NCBI GenBank assembly: GCA_016721315.1
Contig: JADKIL010000007.1
Coordinates: 1-64,000, forward strand
Direction of reading: 5' to 3'
DNA from: Candidatus Villigracilis vicinus
GTDB lineage: Bacteria; Chloroflexota; Anaerolineae; Anaerolineales; Villigracilaceae
Length of the DNA stretch: 64,000 nucleotides
Shown: positions 58,950-64,000 of the stretch, piece after piece
Layout of the letters: each line of letters begins with the position of its first letter
Position numbering within the stretch: position 1 is the stretch's first letter
Program-made: the position numbers and the translations under genes
The notes under the pieces: generated by a model
Databases searched by the model: none
What the model was told of the DNA's origin: nothing
What the model saw: the letters and a program-made list of their open reading frames with translations, nothing else

Positions 58950-59393
58950 CTATTCTTGATTCTCAAGCCGTTGCCAAAAGGCTGCCATTTGTTCCAATTC
59001 CTTTTCGCTGTAATGGCTGAGAAAGTTTTCTCTCACAAAAGCGACATGCGCCTTGACTGCTTTTTGAAATCTCGCAGCGCCTTCTGCGGTCAACACAGCA
59101 TATGCGCCGCGGCGGTCTTCGGAGGCTTCTTCGCGAGTCACCAAACCTGCCTTTTCCAGCCGCTCCACCACCCTGCTTACTCCACTGCGCGTGAGAACGC
59201 TCTCAGCAGCCAGGTCTTGGATCCGCACCCGATGATTCTCGTTCCAAGAAAGCCGCAGCAGAATCTCAAACTCCACATGCGTGATATGCGAATGTGACTG
59301 TAAATCCTCTTCGATCATGCGGTTCATACGTCCGTAAACGCCCAGGAACCCGCCCCAGGCGTTCTGTTCAATTTCTGTAAATCCGTCTCCCAT
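58950..59393 (-). CDS. MarR-family transcriptional regulator
   Basis: A 147-residue winged helix (HITHVEFEILLRLSWNENHRVRIQDLAAESVLTRSGVSRVVERLEKAGLVTREEASEDRRGAYAVLTAEG) and dimer helices at the ends. It diverges from the ester-cyclase-like gene; the 102-bp gap holds a palindrome TGCGTG-CT-CACGCA inside the plus-strand promoter. It is the likely repressor of the plus-strand run at 59.5-63.1 kb. It is not especially close to the other MarR protein at 57.6 kb. Confidence 0.9.
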   Translation of the reverse strand: MGDGFTEIEQNAWGGFLGVYGRMNRMIEEDLQSHSHITHVEFEILLRLSWNENHRVRIQDLAAESVLTRSGVSRVVERLEKAGLVTREEASEDRRGAYAVLTAEGAARFQKAVKAHVAFVRENFLSHYSEKELEQMAAFWQRLENQE

Positions 59394-59411
59394 GAAAATC
59401 TCCTTTTGCTC

Positions 59412-59441
59412 TTGACAAATGCGTGCTCACGCACATATAAT
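59412..59441 (+). promoter_or_regulatory. Divergent promoter with MarR-type palindrome
   Basis: TTGACA (59412-59417), 18-bp spacer and TATAAT (59436-59441). The spacer carries the 14-bp inverted repeat TGCGTG-CT-CACGCA (59420-59433). A second partial repeat, GTGATTAGTCAC, lies just downstream. Confidence 0.8.
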
Positions 59442-59495
59442 AGGAATTACGTGATTAGTCACACAAATTTTATCACAAACTCAAGGAGAGACAAA

Positions 59496-59899
<404 letters not shown>

Positions 59900-59943
59900 T
59901 TTTTATTCAACAGTCAACTATCGATCAAGGAAGAACACATATT

Positions 59944-60357
59944 ATGAGTAACTCGGCAAAACTAATTCCGCAATGGATACGAATTCTGGCAGGCGTTCTC
60001 GGCTTATTTGCATTGGGCATTGGCATTGGCGGATATTTCAAACCCGACATGGTTGTCCACGGGTTCGCATTTGACTCTGTAGCCAACCAAACCATGGGCA
60101 TGATGTTTACAGGTAGAAACGTTGCCCTCGGTGTGGCATTGATCCTTGTCGCCATTGGCGGCGTCCCTGAGTCGTTTGCGGTGACCTTCATCATCCGCTT
60201 CCTGATCGAACTGCAAGACCTGATCACCAACTTCGTCACAGGCGGACTCTTGAACGAGAAAATCTTTGTTGCAGTTTTGCTTGTGATCGAAGGCTATGTC
60301 ATCAGCCGTTTGTTCAAGATCATTGGAGAAAAGCATGCCGCTGAAAAAGCGGGGTAA
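59944..60357 (+). CDS. Small membrane protein, four helices
   Basis: A 137-residue protein with four hydrophobic segments (about 10-30, 52-72, 76-100 and 108-125). I do not recognise a family with confidence; GYFKPDMVVHGFAF, GRNVALGVALILVAIGG and LIELQDLITNF are its distinctive stretches and resemble DUF4267- or DUF4345-like membrane proteins. AAGGA lies a dozen bases upstream of the ATG. It belongs to the MarR-headed run. Confidence 0.65.
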   Translation: MSNSAKLIPQWIRILAGVLGLFALGIGIGGYFKPDMVVHGFAFDSVANQTMGMMFTGRNVALGVALILVAIGGVPESFAVTFIIRFLIELQDLITNFVTGGLLNEKIFVAVLLVIEGYVISRLFKIIGEKHAAEKAG

Positions 60358-60399
60358 CCCCTCCCCTGCTTGAGCAGATCGTTTGTCAATCCAAAGAAG

Positions 60400-60429
60400 A
60401 CCTTAAGTCTGTAAAAACAGCCTTAAGGT
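60400..60429 (+). terminator. Hairpin, possible weak terminator
   Basis: ACCTTAAG-T-CTGT pairs with ACAG-C-CTTAAGGT (60400-60412 with 60417-60429) around an AAAA loop; TTATCTT follows. It may reduce read-through into the DUF4405 gene. Confidence 0.5.
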
Positions 60430-60476
60430 TTATCTTATATTCAACCCAGCCTGTAGGAATATATAAGGATTTTTTT

Positions 60477-60947
60477 ATGCAGAATACCAATAAAAAATTC
60501 AGCCTCACTCAATTCAAACTCTTTCTCGACATCCTTGTGCTCATTCTCTTCGTTGCCATCAATATCCCAGGCACAACGGGCATTCCCAATCACGAGTGGA
60601 TCAGTTTCATCTTCGCCCTGCCCTTCCTGATTCATCTCACCCTCAACTGGAAATGGATCGTCAGCGTATTTTCACGGCTGTTCCAAAAACTGCCAGGCGA
60701 AACACGCTTCAACCAAATCTGGGATTCGGTTCTCTTCCTGCTGATGATCTTCGTCTCGTTCTCTGGCGCGGTGCTCTCCGAAAGTGTTCTACCCGCGCTC
60801 GGTATTCACCTTGAAATTGACCTGTTCTGGCGCACGCTGCACACAGGCATGGCAAACCTGCTCATGCTCATGTTCGGTGTTCACCTCACCATGCACTGGA
60901 AGTGGATCGTCTCCAACTTCCGCCGCTACGTTTTACAAGTGAGTTAA
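60477..60947 (+). CDS. DUF4405 membrane protein (cytochrome-b-like fold)
   Basis: A 156-residue protein with four membrane helices (about 12-30, 45-62, 82-100 and 118-140). Several His residues sit at helix ends (IPNHEW, LIHLTLNW, LHTGMANLL, FGVHLTMHW), the pattern of DUF4405 and other small b-type-cytochrome-like proteins. The internal symmetry HxTxNWKWIV / HxTMHWKWIV is clear. A haem-binding role is inferred. It is three bases from the next gene and near a ferredoxin-like gene. Confidence 0.82.
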   Translation: MQNTNKKFSLTQFKLFLDILVLILFVAINIPGTTGIPNHEWISFIFALPFLIHLTLNWKWIVSVFSRLFQKLPGETRFNQIWDSVLFLLMIFVSFSGAVLSESVLPALGIHLEIDLFWRTLHTGMANLLMLMFGVHLTMHWKWIVSNFRRYVLQVS

Positions 60948-60949
60948 TC

Positions 60950-61225
60950 ATGAACTTCATTAAAGAATACATCCTCCCCGCGCTGGCGATCTTGCTCGTT
61001 GCCGCCATCCTCATGTTTGGATATCAATTCCTCGCGGACGCTTCATGGGCAGAGGGGATTCGCGCAAGCGCCGCCTCAACCCCGCCCGAAGTGGGTCCAG
61101 CCCCGACAAACATTTCCGAATTCCTGATCGCATTTGCCACTTCCACCGTCCGCATGATTATCCTCATCGGCTTGCCGTTTGCCATTACCTCTGCCGTGTT
61201 GAAGCGGACACAGAAACAGAAATAA
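60950..61225 (+). CDS. Small two-helix membrane protein
   Basis: A 91-residue protein, ATG at 60950 three bases after the previous stop. Hydrophobic segments at about 8-28 and 60-80 flank a Pro/Ala-rich loop (ASTPPEVGPAPTN). No family is recognised. A subunit or accessory protein for the DUF4405 protein is possible from position alone. Confidence 0.65.
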   Translation: MNFIKEYILPALAILLVAAILMFGYQFLADASWAEGIRASAASTPPEVGPAPTNISEFLIAFATSTVRMIILIGLPFAITSAVLKRTQKQK

Positions 61226-61237
61226 AAGGAATTCCTA

Positions 61238-61526
61238 ATGTCTGATACATCCACCTGCCGCCAGGAACCTGGCGTCTTCATCCCAGTGATTGACCGAAAC
61301 AAATGCGAAGGCAAAGCGGACTGTGTCCCCGCCTGCCCGTATTCCATTTTCAAAGTGGAATACGCTTCCCTCTGAACTGAGAACTGGTCTGACTTTCATC
61401 GGCAGACTCAAAGGGACAGCGCACGGCTGGCAGCAGGCGCTGCTCGTCCAGCCTGAACAATGCCGTGCCTGCGGGCTGTGTGTCAAAGCCTGCCCCGAAC
61501 ACGCAATTACATTGGCAAGAAAATAA
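61238..61526 (+). pseudogene. 4Fe-4S ferredoxin, frameshifted
   Basis: The first frame from ATG 61238 holds DRNKCEGKADCVPACPYSIF, a cluster motif in which the second spacing is CxxxxxC. It ends at TGA after YASL. A second frame continues LPSELRTGLTFIGRLKGTAHGWQQALLVQPEQCRACGLCVKACPEH, the second cluster. Removing one T in GAATACG (about 61359-61365) would restore a single 96-residue two-cluster ferredoxin. The gene lies in the middle of the frameshift-rich block. Confidence 0.78.
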
Positions 61527-61540
61527 TTACTCACGAAGTA

Positions 61541-61590
61541 CACGAAGTGTCGCAAAGGTCTTCCTTTGTGCCCCTTTGTGACACTTCGTG
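61541..61590. repeat. Palindromic repeat, REP-like
   Basis: CACGAAGTGTC-G-CAAAGG (61541-61558) pairs with CCTTTG-T-GACACTTCGTG (61573-61590), with extra CCTTTG copies in the loop. It sits between the ferredoxin and TMEM175-like genes and could act as a processing hairpin or mobile palindrome. Confidence 0.55.
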
Positions 61591-61608
61591 GTAGAAAAGG
61601 AATTTCCC

Positions 61609-62211
61609 ATGACCAAATCCCGCCTCGAAGCATTTAGCGATGGCATGTTCGCCATCATCCTGACCATTCTCGTACTCGAACTGCACGTCCCTGAATTGGA
61701 AAATAGTTCCTTTGCCGCGTTCAGCGCAAGCATGATTCAACTCGCGCCAAAGTTCTTCGCCTTCCTGTTCAGTTTCTTCATCATCGCCATTTTTTGGGTG
61801 AACCACCATCACATCATCCACCAGATCAAAAAAGTGGATACAAAACTGCTGTGGCTCAATATCGGACTGCTGTTCTTCTCCAGCCTGTTCCCTTTCATCA
61901 CCGCCTTCATCGGTGACTATATGATGAATCCGTTTGTGGTTGCGCTCTACCCATTAAACATGGCGCTCTCTTCGCTGATGATCAACGCGCTGTGGAAACA
62001 CGCTTTTGTGGACAGCGATCTTGCGTCCAGCACTTTAACTGCCGAAGAAAAACAAACGCGCCTTAAGCGGGATAGGATGGCATTGCTCATCAATCTCGGC
62101 TCGGCGGCACTCGCCTTCGTTTGGGTTCCCATCACGTTGACTATCATGGTGGTCATGCCGTTCGCGTTCGTGGTTCCTGAATTTTTGGCAAATAAAACAG
62201 AGGAAGAATAA
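61609..62211 (+). CDS. TMEM175 (DUF1211) family potassium channel
   Basis: A 200-residue protein with six membrane segments. The N-terminal RLEAFSDGMFAIILTILVLEL carries the FSDG signature of the TMEM175 family, and HHHIIHQIK with NIGLLFFSSLFPFITAFIGDY follows. Bacterial members form tetrameric potassium channels with a single repeat, matching this length. The ATG at 61609 is chosen for this motif. It is four bases from the SDR gene downstream. Confidence 0.92.
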   Translation: MTKSRLEAFSDGMFAIILTILVLELHVPELENSSFAAFSASMIQLAPKFFAFLFSFFIIAIFWVNHHHIIHQIKKVDTKLLWLNIGLLFFSSLFPFITAFIGDYMMNPFVVALYPLNMALSSLMINALWKHAFVDSDLASSTLTAEEKQTRLKRDRMALLINLGSAALAFVWVPITLTIMVVMPFAFVVPEFLANKTEEE

Positions 62212-62214
62212 AAG

Positions 62215-63074
62215 ATGAAAGATAAAGTTGTCCTGATTACTGGCGCGACCAGCGGAATTGGAAAGCAAACCGCGTTGGCGCTTGCCAAAATGGGTGCGCG
62301 GGTTGTCGTTACTGGCAGAAGCCAAGCAAAGCGGCGAAGAAGCCGTGGCTGAGATTAAAGCAGCAAGCGGCAATGCAAAAGTTGACTTGCTGACTGGCGA
62401 TCTATCAGCGCAGGCAAATGTCCATGCTTTAGCCGAGCAGTTCAAGGCGCGGTATGAACGGCTGGATGTCCTCATCAACAACGCGGGCTTGGCGGCATCC
62501 GAAAGAAAATTAACCGAGGACGGAATCGAATCCAATTTTGCGGTGAATGTGGTTACGCCATATCTGCTCACCCGCCTGCTGATGGATTCGTTGAAGAAGA
62601 GTCCGTCGCCGCGCGTGGTCACGCTCATGGGCGGCGATGTCCCCGCAAAAGTTGGAAATGGATAATTTGCAATCGGAAAAATCGTTTGACGGGTTGAATA
62701 CCTATTCCCAAACCAAACTGGCGATGATGGTATTGATGTATGAATTCGCGCAACGCGAAAAAGATATGACCATTAATGTCTGCTACCCTGGGCAAGCCAG
62801 CACGAACATGACCCGCAGTGTCACGCCCGAAATGCTGCCGCGTGCCATGCGCTGGATGTTCCCCGTTTTCAAGTTGATGGTGCGCGAAGATGGCGGTAAA
62901 TCCGCGGCGAAGGCTTCGCGTTCGTCGATCTATCTTGCCTCTTCACCCACAGTCGAAGGTGTGACGGGAAAATATTTCGATACGAATTGCAAAGAAGCGG
63001 CATGGTCGCCCGCGGTGATGGAGGCGGACGTCCGCTCAGCAGTGTGGGAATTTGTTGAACAGACTATATTCTAA
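62215..63074 (+). pseudogene. Short-chain dehydrogenase, two frameshifts
   Basis: Three frames make one SDR. The first (62215 to about 62330) has VVLITGATSGIGKQTALAL and VVVTGRSQAK. The second has GEEAVAEIKAASGNAKVDLL, LDVLINNAGLAASERKLTEDG and VVTLMG, ending in a stop at about 62664. The third begins near 62637 with KLEMDNLQSEKSFDGLNTYSQTKLAMMVLMYEFA (catalytic Tyr and Lys), then GQASTNMTR. Each joint needs a change of one base. All motifs survive, so sequencing error is likely, but two joints in one gene argue for care. Confidence 0.78.
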
Positions 63075-63088
63075 TTAGTGAGCTAAGT

Positions 63089-63125
63089 AAAAAAAATAGA
63101 GTCGCGCTCGCGACTCTATTTTTTT
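63089..63125. terminator. Bidirectional terminator at the end of the MarR-headed run
   Basis: A long A/T-tailed hairpin, AAAATAGAGTCGCG against CGCGACTCTATTTTTTT (63089-63106 with 63109-63125). It serves the plus-strand SDR and the converging minus-strand gene. Confidence 0.9.
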
Positions 63126-63372
63126 ATTGGAATAATTCTGCTAATGGCAATCTCACACCATCCACATAAGCATAGATGACAACGCCCAGCACCGCCAGAT
63201 GAAACAAAATACCAATCCAATAAAAGAACGGACGAGTATCGCGTCGGATCGATCTTAGCCAACGTAAAGGAATCTCACCCGACTTCAACTCCCATGCGAC
63301 GAAACCGCCGAAAATTACGATAATTAAAATCATCGTATCCAAACCAAGCAACCACTCTTTAAAATTCTCCAT
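63124..63372 (-). CDS. Small two-helix membrane protein
   Basis: An 82-residue protein: hydrophobic segments at about 12-28 (TMILIIVIFGGFVAWEL) and 50-70 (YWIGILFHLAVLGVVIYAY), a basic loop RWLRSIRRDTRP between them. No family is recognised. The 223 bases between it and the ferredoxin gene hold no gene or clear structure that I can see. Confidence 0.6.
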   Translation of the reverse strand: MENFKEWLLGLDTMILIIVIFGGFVAWELKSGEIPLRWLRSIRRDTRPFFYWIGILFHLAVLGVVIYAYVDGVRLPLAELFQ

Positions 63373-63595
63373 CAGATCACCTCTAATTTTTTACGAATTA
63401 TACCGACCGTAAACTCTTAGGATACCGATTACATCTCACCCACAGGTCCTATTTCTACAACTGAAAAGCAATGACCTTTGTACGCCTCGGCTAGTGACGC
63501 TTGGCACTACTCTCCCTCTTCCGAAAACGACATAATTAGGATGGTGGAGAAATTCACCCAAGTTTGTCATACTTACAAAACCTAAAGGAGATCCA

Positions 63596-63838
63596 ATGGC
63601 AGCAAAAGGCTGGATCGAAGTTAGTGATACGTATTGTAAAGGCTGTGAACTTTGCATTAGTGCATGTCCGCAAAATGTGATGGAACTCAATATGGAGCAC
63701 CTCACTCCCAAGGGCTACCACCCCGCGCACACGTTCAAGGACGGTTGCACGGGGTGTGCTATTTGTGCAGTGGTTTGCCCGGATGCGGCAATCACCGTGT
63801 ACCGTGAAGTGACCAAAGCCGCGCCAGTTGCGGCGTAA
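63596..63838 (+). CDS. 4Fe-4S ferredoxin subunit of a 2-oxoacid oxidoreductase
   Basis: An 80-residue two-cluster ferredoxin: CKGCELCISACP at residues 14-25 and CTGCAICAVVCP at about 51-62. MAAKGWIEVSDTYC and GYHPAHTFKDGC match the delta (KorD/VorD-type) subunit of 2-oxoacid:ferredoxin oxidoreductases. The next gene begins as the alpha subunit, confirming the complex. AAAGGAG precedes the ATG. The substrate class (2-oxoglutarate or branched-chain oxoacid) is not decidable here. Confidence 0.92.
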   Translation: MAAKGWIEVSDTYCKGCELCISACPQNVMELNMEHLTPKGYHPAHTFKDGCTGCAICAVVCPDAAITVYREVTKAAPVAA

Positions 63839-63893
63839 ATGTGCATTTGTAGGGGCAGGTTTACCCCGCCCTTACTCAATCATGGAGAAACGA

Positions 63894-64000
63894 ATGCCAA
63901 AAGAATTATGGAAAGGCAACGAAGCCATCGCAGAAGCCGCCGTGCGTGCGGGGTTGGGAGCCTATTTCGGTTACCCCATCACCCCACAGACGGAAGTGCT
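63894..64000 (+). CDS. 2-oxoacid:ferredoxin oxidoreductase alpha subunit, 3'-truncated by window edge
   Basis: Thirty-five codons are visible from the ATG at 63894 (GGAG upstream): MPKELWKGNEAIAEAAVRAG, then YFGYPITPQTEV. The NEAIAEAAVRAG and GYPITPQTE blocks are the start of KorA/VorB-type alpha subunits. The gene continues outside the window. A short GC hairpin lies in the 55-base gap after the ferredoxin gene. Confidence 0.92.
   Translation, partial: MPKELWKGNEAIAEAAVRAGLGAYFGYPITPQTEV

Noticed and set aside
62215..63074. Programmed frameshifting in the SDR gene
   Set aside because: No slippery heptamer or stimulatory structure at either joint, and adjacent genes have similar indels.
63373..63595. 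tRNA or small RNA in the gap before the ferredoxin gene
   Set aside because: No cloverleaf, promoter-terminator pair or conserved block could be recognised.

Overview
The window looks like a chromosomal segment of a Chloroflexota bacterium of the Anaerolineae type. The inference rests on the mix seen here: moderate GC with many small lipoproteins, GAF-type histidine kinases carrying an HWxGNK motif, a ruvB-DUF2905-queA neighbourhood, cdaA-ybbR, a double-FtsX exporter, and 2-oxoacid:ferredoxin oxidoreductase genes at the right edge. No rRNA, tRNA, CRISPR array, insertion sequence or prophage was found. One RNA gene is clear: rnpB, on the minus strand near 31.45-31.91 kb.

Layout. 0-1.45 kb: three overlapping plus-strand genes of unknown function. 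1.45-8.1 kb (minus): a cyanophycinase-like protein with a CysS-type tail, a peroxiredoxin-like gene with TGA at its peroxidatic cysteine position (probable selenoprotein), two alpha/beta hydrolases, UDG, queA, DUF2905 and ruvB. 8.13-8.44 kb: three tandem GEMM-I-like (c-di-GMP-I family) aptamers and a hairpin, just upstream of ruvB. 8.48-19.4 kb (minus): an apparent operon combining a MacAB-like exporter (two ATPases, one with a cyclic-nucleotide-binding-like domain and one frameshifted, a double-FtsX permease and an HlyD lipoprotein) with two hybrid GAF histidine kinases and a lone receiver. 19.4-29.5 kb: housekeeping genes (M20 peptidase, uppP, tgt, MocR regulator, recJ, rhodanese, SDR, TolB-like) and a hypA-like gene interrupted by a second in-frame TGA. 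31.4-38.7 kb: rnpB, coaE fused to an acetyltransferase-like tail, cdaA, ybbR, der, and an ECF sigma/anti-sigma pair.

38.8-49.9 kb: lipoproteins, NUDIX, homocysteine S-methyltransferase family, SDR, a DUF11/LysM surface lipoprotein, then an arsenic module (ArsR, a 27-residue Cys-rich peptide, ArsM) with three copies of one operator-like repeat. TetR follows with a perfect 36-bp palindrome, then DegV, M48 protease, GNAT and a GNAT relic. 50-58.9 kb: isochorismatase-like, M50-TPR protease, RNase HI, a structured leader RNA before a sulfurtransferase, SufE, CBS, YCF48-like lipoprotein, thiolase, and a MarR/EVE/SRPBCC operon. 58.9-63.1 kb: a MarR-headed plus-strand run in which three genes (ester cyclase, ferredoxin, SDR) are frameshifted. 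The right edge holds a 2-oxoacid:ferredoxin oxidoreductase locus that runs out of the window.

The observations most worth following are the TGA-for-Cys peroxiredoxin, the triple aptamer array upstream of ruvB with its G-for-A change at a ligand-contact position, the small cysteine-rich peptide inside the ars module, and the orphan leader RNA at 52.93-53.10 kb. All functional statements come from reading the sequence and from knowledge of the families; no database search was run.
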